A DNA stretch of 64,000 nt from NCBI GenBank assembly GCA_019359355.1, contig JAHHHM010000024.1, forward strand, positions 1-64,000. The letters run 5' to 3'. Under the pieces are notes generated by a model. It ran no database searches. It saw only the letters and a list, made by a program, of their open reading frames with translations, and was not told the origin of the DNA. This stretch comes from Microcoleus vaginatus WJT46-NPBG5 (GTDB lineage Bacteria; Cyanobacteriota; Cyanobacteriia; Cyanobacteriales; Oscillatoriaceae). A program made the position numbers and the translations under genes. The stretch's first letter is position 1, and each line of letters opens with the position of its first letter. Below are positions 18,699-27,142 of the stretch, in pieces.

Positions 18699-19616
18699 TT
18701 AGGGGGCTTTCGTTTGCGCCGGCACGTTAGCCTGTTGCATTTTAATCGCAGGAGATTGGGGATTTTTCAGGTCAATATAGGCAATTTGGCTGTAACGCGG
18801 GTGCTTGGGTAATTGACGCATTTTATCGAGGGCGCTTAGTTGCGCGGCAAACTTGGAACTGTAGGGACCCAAATGAACGGTTCCCACTTCAGTTTTCAAG
18901 ATCAAATTCGTGGGATCTTGCCAATCAATTTCAGACACCTTGACGGGAGATCGCGAGAGTTCTTGATACAGGGGTGGCCAATCACTCCGGTACACGTCGG
19001 GGTTGCCGATCACTTTCAACGTCGGCAGAGGCAGCGTGCGCTCAAAAGAGGTGTAGCTCTTTAAAGGCGTCCACCAGCCATTTTCATCCAGTACGCCTAA
19101 TTTCGAGACTTCTTGCGCCTTTGTTGGGAGTGCCGGCGCTGGCTTTGGGGCAACTGCGGGGGCGTCTGTCGTTTCCTTCACGGCTTTGGCGTTGGCGACG
19201 GCATCACCGGGAGTTGCCAGTTGAGAAAGCGCTACAGGATAGCGTTCCTTAACTCGTACCGTTAAGCCGGCCGGCAGTAGATGCCGGGTAACCGTGGCTT
19301 GGGCGATAGGGGCGGCGGACTCTAGTTTTTCCGCGATCACTTGGGGTTGCAGCCGCATCAGCGATTGCGGATAATCAAGCGGCAGCAGCGACCGGACTGT
19401 TTGAGCAGAAAGAAATTGATTGCCTTCGATCTCCACCTGTTCCGGTTCATAAATCACCCAACCCGGTCGGGTTGACACCCAAATTAAGCCGCCGGCTAAA
19501 CAGCTAACCGCCACGGTTTGCCAGCACCTTTGAAAAAATTTTACCCGTCTTGAGCGCCGCAACTCTTGGCGACGCCGGCCTAATTCTGACTGAGAGACTG
19601 ATGCGAAGCTAGCCAT
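18699..19616 (-). CDS. ftsQ: Cell division protein FtsQ
   Basis: This bitopic divisome protein of the FtsQBL complex has a basic cytoplasmic N-terminus (RRRQELRRSRRVKFFQR), one TM segment (VAVSCLAGGLIWVSTR) and a POTRA domain starting VEIEGNQFLSAQTVRSLLP. The beta domain contains TVRVKERYPVALSQL and VLDENGWW. An Ala/Pro-rich insert (about residues 145-168) is typical of cyanobacterial homologues. The ATG at 19616 is used. It precedes ftsZ in the same orientation. Confidence 0.9.
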   Translation of the reverse strand: MASFASVSQSELGRRRQELRRSRRVKFFQRCWQTVAVSCLAGGLIWVSTRPGWVIYEPEQVEIEGNQFLSAQTVRSLLPLDYPQSLMRLQPQVIAEKLESAAPIAQATVTRHLLPAGLTVRVKERYPVALSQLATPGDAVANAKAVKETTDAPAVAPKPAPALPTKAQEVSKLGVLDENGWWTPLKSYTSFERTLPLPTLKVIGNPDVYRSDWPPLYQELSRSPVKVSEIDWQDPTNLILKTEVGTVHLGPYSSKFAAQLSALDKMRQLPKHPRYSQIAYIDLKNPQSPAIKMQQANVPAQTKAP

Positions 19617-20335
19617 CTTCTACCTCTCAATTGCTTAGAGCGCAGCGCTTGCTTGCGCGTAATTTACTATTCATAGCGATTTAGTTTTTTATTAACTATC
19701 TTTTTAGGCGCTGCGTGGTTAATTTTCTGGTTTTTTCTCATATCTTTTCAAGAAATTGTAAAATCATCACCTTTTTTTAAAAGGTTTGATCGCCTAACTA
19801 GAAAGACTACCGACAGATAAAATCTCCGTCAAGCCTCTACCTGTGAAGATATTTGCGCTGTCGATGCCGGCACGCCTCTAGGGTTCACTTCATCACCAGA
19901 TATCCGCTGTCTGATCGAGTTCTAGAGACAGTTGAAAATCGGTTAAATAATGATATCTAGCAATTTGCGATGACAATTGGCATAGTAGCACGACAATGTC
20001 AAGAGTGGTTACACTAATTTTCGCAATTAGGGAGGCAACGAAGCCCCCAAAAGGTGAGTAGCTTCCAAGCAGTGCAGCCGGCAATCCACCTCCGGCAGCG
20101 GGGATCACCCGCAATCAATCGGTGCAGCGGTGACGAAGCCAGCCGGCTCACCTGGTTTGGGTGTGTAAAATTTTTAATAATCTCAAAACCCGCAAACCCG
20201 CTTCTGTACCATCACACTCATCATTGTGGTGATCTCAAATAGAGGGAAGAGGGGGTAGAGACATCCTGGGCGAGGGCGAAGATGCAGCCTATACTTTGAT
20301 TTACCAAAACAGCGCACGGATGAGAGTAAGTTTTG
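19617..20335. other. Intergenic region between ftsQ and the P-loop ATPase gene
   Basis: The 719-bp gap lies between divergent genes. No credible protein or RNA gene was seen. It includes an AT-rich 7-bp inverted repeat (ACCTTTT 19769-19775 with AAAAGGT 19779-19785) and a small imperfect one around 20211-20232. Promoters for both flanking genes are expected here but were not pinned down. Confidence 0.4.
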
Positions 20336-21730
20336 ATGAGCCAGGATTTTCTGGATTTGCGAAGATTTTATGCAGCCTGTAACCCCTCTAAAACCCTCGA
20401 TCTGAAAAATCAGGAAGATCGCAAGTATTACATTGATTTTTCCTCGGTGCGAGGGGGCAACATCATTCGGGAACTCAGCAGAACCATCACCCTGCTAGCC
20501 GGTGATGACCCGACCTGCCAGCTGTTTACCGGGCACATCGGTTGTGGCAAGTCTACCGAACTGTTGCGCCTCAAAGACGAGCTAGAGCAGAAAAACTTCC
20601 ATGTCGTTTATTTCGAGTCTTCTCAAGACTTAGACATGGCAGACGTGGATATCAGCGATATCTTGCTGGCCATTGCCCGTCAAGTCAGTGAAAGCTTGGA
20701 AAAGATTAGGGTTGATGTGCAACCCCAAGGCTTCAAAGCTCTGCTCAAAGGAGCCGCAGACTTTTTGCAAACGCCCATCGAGCTGAGCGGAGAGGCGGCA
20801 ATTCCCGGAGTTGGCAGCATCAGTGCCGGCGAGGGTGAATTGGGATTTTCTCTCCCAGGAGGCATTGGCAAAATTACAGCCAAAGCCAAAGATAGTCCCA
20901 AACTGCGTTCGGAGTTGAGGCAATATTTAGAACCGCGCACCAATAGTATCCTCAACGCTATTAACAATGAGCTACTTGGGCCGGCCACCGAGCAACTCAA
21001 ACGCCAAGGCAAACAAGGATTGGTGGTGATTGTCGATAACCTCGACCGCGTGGACAGTTTTCTTAAGCCCACAGGTCGCACCCAGCCAGAACATCTCTTT
21101 GTGGATCGGGGTGAACCGCTGCGAAAACTCAATTGCCATCTGGTTTACACCATTCCTCTGGCTTTAATTTTCTCCAATGACTTGGGAAGGCTAACCAGCC
21201 GATTTGGGGTAAAACCGAAGGTACTGCCTCTGGTGCCGATGCGGTGCCGGGATAGCAGTGATTTTGACACAGGAATGTCTCTGCTGCGACAGATGGTTCT
21301 GAGCCGAGCGTTTCCAGATGTGCCCGCCGAGCAACGGATTGAGTTAATCTCGCAGGTGTTTGACAGTCCCGAAACCTTAGATCGGGTCTGCCGGGTTAGC
21401 GGAGGCCATGTGCGTAACTTGCTGGCTCTGCTGTTTAGTTGCTTGCAGCAAGAAGATCCCCCTTTCTCCCGCGCCTGTGTCGAAAATGTGATTAAAGAAT
21501 ACCGTGATGATTTAATTGCAGCGATTACGGATGAGGAGTGGGAGTTGCTTTTTCAAGCGGTGCAACAGCAAAGCGTCATTGGAGAGGAACACTACCAAAT
21601 GATGTTACGCAGTATGTTTTTGTTTGAATACCGCGATGATATTGGGCGTTGGTACTGGATCAATCCGGCTCTGGCAGAGGCGGAAAAGTTCAAGTCTTGG
21701 CAAAGACAGATGCAAGAGACTTCTGGGTAA
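20336..21730 (+). CDS. P-loop NTPase (AAA/KAP-like ATP-binding protein)
   Basis: The 464-residue ATPase has Walker A GHIGCGKST at residues 66-74 (Lys72) and Walker B VVIVDNLDRV near residue 230. The sequence RFGVKPKVLPLVPMR follows, then a C-terminal helical part with a winged-helix-like look (ITDEEWELLFQAVQQQ). The layout resembles KAP/STAND-type or AAA_35-like ATPases used as regulatory or conflict-system switches. The ATG at 20336 is chosen over the preceding TTG. The next gene 341 bp downstream on the same strand encodes a short protein with an AAA-associated module, so the two may work together. The partner or effector is unknown. Confidence 0.75.
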   Translation: MSQDFLDLRRFYAACNPSKTLDLKNQEDRKYYIDFSSVRGGNIIRELSRTITLLAGDDPTCQLFTGHIGCGKSTELLRLKDELEQKNFHVVYFESSQDLDMADVDISDILLAIARQVSESLEKIRVDVQPQGFKALLKGAADFLQTPIELSGEAAIPGVGSISAGEGELGFSLPGGIGKITAKAKDSPKLRSELRQYLEPRTNSILNAINNELLGPATEQLKRQGKQGLVVIVDNLDRVDSFLKPTGRTQPEHLFVDRGEPLRKLNCHLVYTIPLALIFSNDLGRLTSRFGVKPKVLPLVPMRCRDSSDFDTGMSLLRQMVLSRAFPDVPAEQRIELISQVFDSPETLDRVCRVSGGHVRNLLALLFSCLQQEDPPFSRACVENVIKEYRDDLIAAITDEEWELLFQAVQQQSVIGEEHYQMMLRSMFLFEYRDDIGRWYWINPALAEAEKFKSWQRQMQETSG

Positions 21731-22071
21731 AGTCTTTTTTTTAGCACAGATGTTGGCGGTAGCCTGCCGGCAGCCCTACACAGATCAGTCAACGGCTGAG
21801 ATTCGATTGCCAGAGGTTTGCTAATTAAGTGCCGGCCAGAGTTAGCAGTTGGGCAAATACGCGCACTCGTGCGCTCCTGTAAGAATATATGCCAAGCATT
21901 CGTGATGGGTCTGTTCGCAGGATCGCACGGAGTGTATCCTTTTACCATTACGCAAAATTACTTAGTCCTGGGTATTATCTAAATCAAGACTCAGGACTTA
22001 GTGATATTTTGTGTTCGCCTTTACACACTCATCGTTCTGTCTTTCCGACTGAACCCAACACGCGCAACAAT
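21731..22071 (+). other. Gap between ATPase and its partner gene
   Basis: The sequence is open in the partner's frame from 21889, but the 61 codons before 22072 do not look protein-like and are treated as leader. No hairpin with a T-run was found, so co-transcription is possible. Confidence 0.35.
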
Positions 22072-22572
22072 ATGGCTGACCCGCACCGACCCGATAGCGA
22101 AGCGTGGCACGAAAGTGTCACAGATATAGCCGGTTACAACGAGCAATCGTTGAGAACACTGGTGCGGGCGCTCCATCTTTCTCCTAAAGGGGAATTTTCA
22201 CTGATTTTGGTGCGCTGCAACGAGGCGAGTTTGCGAGAGCAAATGAGACACCGGCTGCGAGAAGTGTCTCATCTGCCCATTCGAGAGTTAGTGTTGCCGG
22301 CCTCTGTAAAAACCCTTTTCACAAGTATCAAAACAGAACTGGGGGATGAACAGCCACAAGCATTAATGATATTTGGGTTGGAGTCGGTGAGCGCTTTGGA
22401 TGAAGTTCTGACTTCTGCCAATCTGGTGCGTCCAGAGTTTCGTAAAAGCTTTCCCTTTCCCCTGGTGTTGTGGGTTAACGATGAAATTTGGCCAAAGTTA
22501 ATGCGCCTGGTGCCCGATCTCACGAATTGGTCGGCCCCATCGATTAAGTTTAGTAGCCCTCCCGATTCATGA
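22072..22572 (+). CDS. Short protein matching the N-terminal module of cyanobacterial ATPase/TPR proteins
   Basis: The 166-residue protein includes FSLILVRCNEASLREQM, QALMIFGLESVSALDEVL, LVRPEFRKSFPFPLVLW and VNDEIWPKLMRLVPDLTNW. These segments normally open much larger cyanobacterial proteins that continue into TPR or AAA-like regions. Here a stop follows at IKFSSPPDS, so the protein is either a stand-alone module or a truncated remnant. The fold looks like a nucleotide-binding alpha/beta domain whose Walker A is replaced. The ATG at 22072 is chosen. The pairing with the upstream P-loop ATPase suggests a two-component NTPase switch; this is inference. Confidence 0.55.
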   Translation: MADPHRPDSEAWHESVTDIAGYNEQSLRTLVRALHLSPKGEFSLILVRCNEASLREQMRHRLREVSHLPIRELVLPASVKTLFTSIKTELGDEQPQALMIFGLESVSALDEVLTSANLVRPEFRKSFPFPLVLWVNDEIWPKLMRLVPDLTNWSAPSIKFSSPPDS

Positions 22573-22613
22573 ACTTGGCCTGAATCGGTTGATTAATCGA
22601 GACGATCTTGCAC

Positions 22614-23756
22614 TCAAGTGGCCGGCGCTGCGGGCAAGCGGACAATAAACACACTACCTTTACCCACCTCAGAAATCACGTCAATGGTGCCTTGATGAGC
22701 TTCTACAATCTGGCGGGACAGGTGCAGCCCCAAGCCGCTACCTCCACGTTTGTGGGTGGCTTGGCGGAAGCGTTCAAATAATTTCACTTGGTCGTCCATC
22801 GCGATCCCAACGCCGGTGTCTTGTACCTCAACCGTCACCAACCGAGGTTCAGATTTGGCTATAGGTTTAGCAACCAGGCGGACATCAATTGACCCAGTAT
22901 CGGTGTATTGAATCGCATTTGCGATTAAGTTCGTAAAAAGCCGGTGTAGTTCCAGGCGATCACCCATGACAGCACCGCCTCCGCCAGGGGTATTTTCTCC
23001 ATTTCCCTCTAGATGTAAATTCAAACTCAGACCTTTAGAATCGGCTAAGGGAGTTAATTCTTGGGAGACTTCCCCAATCAGTTGTTTTAGATCAACTGGA
23101 AAAAAGTTGAGATTTTTACGACCGGCTTCGTAGCGATAAACCTCCAGCAAAATATTCACCATACTCAGCAAGTTTTGGTTGCTACGAGCCATTGTAGAAA
23201 ACACTTCCGCGCATTGGGGCGTGATTTCTCCCAAGGCTCCTTGCTGCAGTAAATTCAGCATTTGATTAGCTGCCACCAGGGGGGTTCGCAAGTCGTGGGT
23301 GAGCCTAGAGACAAAATCTTCCCGCTGGCGGGCGATCTGATCGCGTTCGTCAACGCTATGCTTGAGCCGCAATAGTGATCGTACTCGCGCCAGCAGTTCA
23401 TCGAGTTCCACCGGCTTGCGAATAAAATCATCCGCCCCCATGTCTAAGCCCTGCACAAGACTAGATTGGTCGTAGGCGGTGATCAGCAAGATCGGTATAA
23501 ATGGTAACTTCGCATTCTGACGAACGCGCCTAGTGACTTCGTAGCCATCCATTCCCGGCATCATCACGTCTAGCAGCACTAAATCTGGGGGAGACTGTTC
23601 AATAATGGCTAAGGCAGAACTGCCATTCTCGGCAGTAACAATCTCGTATCCCTCTTCTTCCAGAATTGTCTGAACTAGCAAGACATTATCGGGAGAGTCA
23701 TCCACAACGAGAATACAGTCGGTTTTATTTTGAGAGGAACTAGACAAATAATTCAT
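22614..23756 (-). CDS. Response regulator-histidine kinase hybrid
   Basis: The 380-residue cytoplasmic protein has an N-terminal receiver (VVDDSPDN, phosphoacceptor Asp63 in LLDVMMPGMDGYEV, switch Lys in FIRKPVE). A short coiled linker leads to a HisKA dimerisation helix (RLTHDLRTPL, His154) and a HATPase_c domain (NLIANAIQYTDTG, DTGVGIAMDDQ, GGSGLGLHLSRQIVEAHQG). Having the receiver first and no membrane segment suggests it is driven by an upstream phosphodonor, as in cyanobacterial phosphorelays. The ATG at 23756 is chosen; the in-frame TTG upstream is unlikely. No cognate output regulator is adjacent. Confidence 0.9.
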   Translation of the reverse strand: MNYLSSSSQNKTDCILVVDDSPDNVLLVQTILEEEGYEIVTAENGSSALAIIEQSPPDLVLLDVMMPGMDGYEVTRRVRQNAKLPFIPILLITAYDQSSLVQGLDMGADDFIRKPVELDELLARVRSLLRLKHSVDERDQIARQREDFVSRLTHDLRTPLVAANQMLNLLQQGALGEITPQCAEVFSTMARSNQNLLSMVNILLEVYRYEAGRKNLNFFPVDLKQLIGEVSQELTPLADSKGLSLNLHLEGNGENTPGGGGAVMGDRLELHRLFTNLIANAIQYTDTGSIDVRLVAKPIAKSEPRLVTVEVQDTGVGIAMDDQVKLFERFRQATHKRGGSGLGLHLSRQIVEAHQGTIDVISEVGKGSVFIVRLPAAPAT

Positions 23757-24005
23757 GCAATGAAGGGTAGGCAATAGAAGTTATCATATCGGCGTCGTTG
23801 TAATATATTGCCATCTAAATGCTCGGGTGCCCTCATTCTGGAGAATGATTTGTATCGACAACGCTTCAAAAAAGCGGCGCTCGCCTTGTCGGAAGGTGGC
23901 TTTACAAGAAAAGATTGGAAGAAGACGCCTTCTCCCAATCTGGAGCCACAAGTTTGAGGACAGTAATGTGCTGCTTTTTACACGCTTGCCGCCGGCTTAA
24001 ATTTC

Positions 24006-25100
24006 TTAGCCCAGGACTGCACCCGTTGTCGGTTTCGCCGGCTTGAGGGTTTCTGAGCCATAGCGCTGGTGGTAAAATGCTGCAACCTGTTGTTCATATT
24101 GAGCGAGATCCACTTCAATTTTTCGGAACAGCGCCACGGTTATGGGATCAGTCAGCATCATATAAAGTTTGTACAAATCGACCACGCCGGTTTGGATATC
24201 GCCGAGGGTGCGGCGCAGCAGATCCATTTCGTCGCTTCCTTTTAAAGCGGCGTTTAGCTTAGCCAAAGGTTCAGCTGCTTTTGCCTGCAAGGAGGGTTTT
24301 TCACCAAACGCATCGAGTCGCGCTTCTAGCAGTTCGATGTGATGGCGCTTATTCTGAATCATCTCCCGCAGCAGGGCAGAAAAGCCGGTATCGGAAGTCT
24401 TGCTAAGGTATTGCTCGAATGCTTCGTGGGAGTAACGTTCTCCAGCCAGTGCGGTGTTGATCGCGCTGACAATTTCGCCCTTGGTTGAGCCACCCCAAGA
24501 ATCCGCCAGCTTCCACCATTCGGCAGTGGCGTCAGTTTCTGCCGGCAGCGCCGCTTCTTTGCCACCATAACCAAGCCGGCTGAGAATTGCTGTTGTGAAA
24601 ATGGCTAAATCTCCAGGCAGCCGGGAGGTGATCAAGTTACCATCCACTACTAGCGGCTGATCAATGTAGTTCGCGCCGGCATTTTCCATATCCTTGCGAA
24701 TGGAGATAAAGCCGGTGGCGTTTCTGCCTTTAAGCAAGTCGCCTTCAATTAAAACTTGAGGACCGTGGCAAACCGTAGCCACAACTTTCCCTTGCGCCAT
24801 TAGCTGCTGCACAAACCGGACAGTATTGGGATTTTTCCGCATAAAATCGGGTGCCATCCCGCCGGGAATAATCACTGCATCGAAATCTTCAGGGCGAGCT
24901 TCCGTTGTGGTTCCATCGGGTTTCATCGAAACTTTTCCCTGCTTGCCTTTGTAGGCTTCATTCATGCGAGAACCCAGCACAACTGTCTCGAACCCCGCCA
25001 TCTGCATCGCTTTATAAGGAATCTGAAATTCTGCATCCTCAACCGCGTTTTCAATGAGGATAGCGACGCGTTTTGTGTTCGCTTTATTGTTTGGTGTCAT
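24006..25100 (-). CDS. DJ-1/PfpI family protein fused to a helical C-terminal domain
   Basis: Residues 1-190 are a DJ-1/PfpI domain with EDAEFQIPYKAMQMAG, AVIIPGGMAPDFMR and the nucleophile elbow ATVCHGPQ (Cys111). The C-terminal ~160 residues are helical with ferritin-like or DUF2383-like character (INTALAGERYSHEAFEQYL, MIQNKRHHIELLEARL). The DJ-1 part suggests a glyoxalase, deglycase or stress chaperone. The fused helical bundle contains several His and Glu residues and might bind metal, but no complete diiron site could be traced. The ATG at 25100 is used. The gene is monocistronic. Confidence 0.8.
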   Translation of the reverse strand: MTPNNKANTKRVAILIENAVEDAEFQIPYKAMQMAGFETVVLGSRMNEAYKGKQGKVSMKPDGTTTEARPEDFDAVIIPGGMAPDFMRKNPNTVRFVQQLMAQGKVVATVCHGPQVLIEGDLLKGRNATGFISIRKDMENAGANYIDQPLVVDGNLITSRLPGDLAIFTTAILSRLGYGGKEAALPAETDATAEWWKLADSWGGSTKGEIVSAINTALAGERYSHEAFEQYLSKTSDTGFSALLREMIQNKRHHIELLEARLDAFGEKPSLQAKAAEPLAKLNAALKGSDEMDLLRRTLGDIQTGVVDLYKLYMMLTDPITVALFRKIEVDLAQYEQQVAAFYHQRYGSETLKPAKPTTGAVLG

Positions 25101-25435
25101 GAGTTTTCCTCTTACTGTTGTTTTTGCTTTTACACTGAGCTGATATTAGCTATCTCAGCAGTTAGCACTGGAGCAATTCCTGTAGCTGTTAGGTTACAGA
25201 TGGGAAACTCTGCCGCTTTCTTTGACCTGATAATCTCCAGGCTGACTTCCTTAAAAATCTGTGTTTTCTACCCGATTGAATTTCGGAAATTTTTTCAAAT
25301 CTTTGTTTCTTTTAGCCTAGGTCTGTCTGCCCTTGATTCCCTTCATTCAAAAGAGATAGATCGGTTTCATTCTAAAGGGATAGATCGGCTTTGGTGATTT
25401 GAACTTAAGCTGAGAGAGGATAAGGAGTGAGAAGT
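25101..25435. other. Divergent promoter region with a direct repeat
   Basis: The 335-bp gap lies between divergent stress-type genes (DJ-1/PfpI and DUF6335). It contains the 23-bp direct repeat described separately. No ORF is present. Confidence 0.45.
25342..25388 (+). promoter_or_regulatory. Two 23-bp direct repeats upstream of the DUF6335 gene
   Basis: Copies at 25342-25364 and 25366-25388 differ at two positions; both end in GATAGATCGG. The 24-bp period places both on the same DNA face within about two helical turns, 48-94 bp upstream of the start, consistent with a regulator binding site. Confidence 0.5.
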
Positions 25436-25849
25436 ATGGCAAACAAAGCTGATCAAGAAGCAACAGATACCGCCAGCGATTCTGATTTCGAGGCCGTGCC
25501 GCATCAAAATACGCCGGCTGAAACCGGCATTCCTAAAGTACCCGGACTCGAACAAGGGCGGCGCATGATGCGCGAGGAATTGAGAGACTATACATCCACT
25601 TCCCCAAAACTTTCTGGGGGAGATGTCGATGCAGCTTGGGAACAGGCTGATGCGGTGGGTGAGGAAGGCGTAGGCGGAACAGTTGCCACGCCCGATCAAA
25701 ATATTGTCGATGAGTTGGGTGCGGCTGTTGGGCTGGAAATGGACGATCGCGCATTTCTGAGAACTACAGAAATTCTTGAGGAGCGTGATGATAGTCGATG
25801 GGAGTTAGATCCAACGTCGTCTGAAGATTATTCAGAACGCCGGGAATAA
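25436..25849 (+). CDS. DUF6335 family protein
   Basis: The 137-residue acidic, probably partly disordered protein contains SPKLSGGDVDAAWEQAD, VGGTVATPDQNIVDELG, AVGLEMDDRAFLRTTEIL and RWELDPTSSEDYSERR, the conserved blocks of a cyanobacterial family (recognised as DUF6335) with no known activity. The ATG at 25436 is eight bases after GGAG; an upstream GTG lies inside this ribosome site. The next gene is another small acidic protein on the same strand, so the pair may be stress-related. Confidence 0.75.
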   Translation: MANKADQEATDTASDSDFEAVPHQNTPAETGIPKVPGLEQGRRMMREELRDYTSTSPKLSGGDVDAAWEQADAVGEEGVGGTVATPDQNIVDELGAAVGLEMDDRAFLRTTEILEERDDSRWELDPTSSEDYSERRE

Positions 25850-25899
25850 GGGTTTGAGCAGATAAAAAGCAACCAGCCGGTGCTGATTAAATTTCGTTA

Positions 25900-25950
25900 A
25901 AAACCCCTTTTCTTCTCCCGTTTAATCGGTGGGTTTATGTGAGGGGTTTT
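25900..25950 (+). terminator. Terminator-like structure after the DUF6335 gene
   Basis: AAAACCCCT (25900-25908) pairs with AGGGGTTTT (25942-25950), followed by an AT-rich tract. The 33-nt loop is long, so termination strength is uncertain. Confidence 0.5.
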
Positions 25951-25987
25951 ATTTAATTATTTTGAAATTGTTGCCAGGAGTCATGAA

Positions 25988-26191
25988 ATGTCAAACGAAG
26001 CGTCTGAGCGCAAAAGTGAGCCAGAAGAAAAAAAAGTTTCTGCGGAAGATATGGTAAATCCAGCAGAGGCTCTGATTTATGCGGGTGGCTACACAAAAGA
26101 CCCCAGAGAAATTATCAACAATCCCGCTGTTGCACCGCAAATGCTTAATGGGCCTGGGGATTTGAGGGGAGATTTAATTGAGGATGAGTGA
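25988..26191 (+). CDS. Small acidic protein of unknown function
   Basis: The 67-residue hydrophilic protein has a charged N-terminus (RKSEPEEKKVSAEDM) and a conserved-looking core (NPAEALIYAGGYTKDPREII, NNPAVAPQM). The ATG follows AGGAG at 25976-25980. No domain was recognised. Its position after the DUF6335 gene suggests shared expression, although a terminator-like hairpin lies between. Confidence 0.6.
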   Translation: MSNEASERKSEPEEKKVSAEDMVNPAEALIYAGGYTKDPREIINNPAVAPQMLNGPGDLRGDLIEDE

Positions 26192-26284
26192 GGGTTAAAC
26201 TGGCAGCCTCTAGCAAGCCAGCCCAGAGAATTTGCTGGCAAGTTTTTAAGAGTTGACCCTCATACATAGCCGTCCTAAAAATTT

Positions 26285-26314
26285 AAGGGGTAAGCGCTCG
26301 GCACTTATCCCCTT
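26285..26314. terminator. Bidirectional terminator between convergent genes
   Basis: AAGGGGTAAG (26285-26294) pairs with CTTATCCCCTT (26304-26314, one bulge). On the minus strand it is followed by an A/T-rich tail with a T-run, so it should end psaK and also the plus-strand small gene. Confidence 0.75.
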
Positions 26315-26355
26315 TATCAACTATTTGTTTTGCTAAAATAATGGCGTGAGGGTGT

Positions 26356-26625
26356 CTAAAGAGCACCGGAGCTACTTAGCGCCAAAATCGCCGCCGTTCC
26401 CAGCAAATGACCCGCGCTCGTTGAAGCTAAAAATGCTCCGACACTGGGGTTGTTGAAAGCAGAGGGAAATGGCAAAACCATCTTAGGGCCAACTTTTGGA
26501 TATTTAATCACGCGGGGAAGAACTAGCAATGCCAAAATATTGCAAATCCCCATAACTATGAGCTTAGAGGTTCCCGGTGCTGCTGTGTCGGTAATGGCTG
26601 ATTGTACGACTGCGAGTAAGTCCAT
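26356..26625 (-). CDS. psaK: Photosystem I subunit PsaK
   Basis: The 89-residue membrane protein has two TM helices (SKLIVMGICNILALLVL and VGAFLASTSAGHLLGTAAIL) joined by a loop with RVIKYPKVGP. This loop and the AGHLLG motif match PsaK, which sits at the periphery of PSI and takes part in coupling to phycobilisomes or neighbouring antenna. The ATG at 26625 is preferred over the preceding TTG; GGAGG lies 14 bases upstream, a long spacing, so the start is not certain. A hairpin with a T-run lies about 80-95 bp upstream in the leader. Confidence 0.8.
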   Translation of the reverse strand: MDLLAVVQSAITDTAAPGTSKLIVMGICNILALLVLPRVIKYPKVGPKMVLPFPSAFNNPSVGAFLASTSAGHLLGTAAILALSSSGAL

Positions 26626-27142
26626 CAAAATTTCTTGTCCTCCATTGAATGACTATGGCAGAGATTTCAACAATCCCTTTGAACATTTAGCATATACATA
26701 AAAAGGGCAGTCAAAACGCCCTTCTAAGTAAAATAATAGCGACTTATTCCAATCTGTCTATCTACCCACAGACTCAAACCGCTCACAAGTCTAAAGGAAG
26801 ATCCCCACGGTCAAAAATTGTGCGGTTTCTTTTATATTTTGGATGCATGGATATTAAGGTTAAAAATTCTTTCAATAATAGGAGCTGATATCATCCATCT
26901 ATTGCAACCCTATTCTAAGTTTATATAAATTCACACAAACATCGCCCTTGATTGCACCGGCTCGTTTAGGCTTTTAAATAAAATCACCTTGTCTAGGGAT
27001 CGCTGCAAGGGTCATTCTCGTGTAGTTGCTTTTAAGTTCCCTCACACCTCAAGTAACTCAAAGGCTCAGGGAATGCTATTGTAAATTTTTCCCCAACCGA
27101 GACGCGAGAATTATTTAAACTTACCTAACTACAATAAATTTT
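26626..27142. other. psaK leader and divergent intergenic region
   Basis: The 517-bp gap separates divergent psaK and a CHAT-TPR gene. On the psaK side is a terminator-like hairpin (26703-26723). The remainder is AT-rich with no ORF seen. Confidence 0.4.
26701..26723 (-). promoter_or_regulatory. Terminator-like hairpin in the psaK leader
   Basis: On the minus strand AAGGGC pairs with GCCCTT (9-nt loop) and runs into five T, about 80 bp upstream of psaK. No gene ends here, so it may be an attenuator or the 3' end of a small RNA. Confidence 0.45.

Noticed and set aside
19893-20114. Minus-strand 73-codon frame between ftsQ and the ATPase gene
   Set aside because: No ribosome site, no recognisable domain, and a composition typical of random AT-rich sequence.
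21889-22071. 61-codon N-terminal extension of the short ATPase-family protein
   Set aside because: The composition is not protein-like and the family sequence begins after the ATG at 22072.
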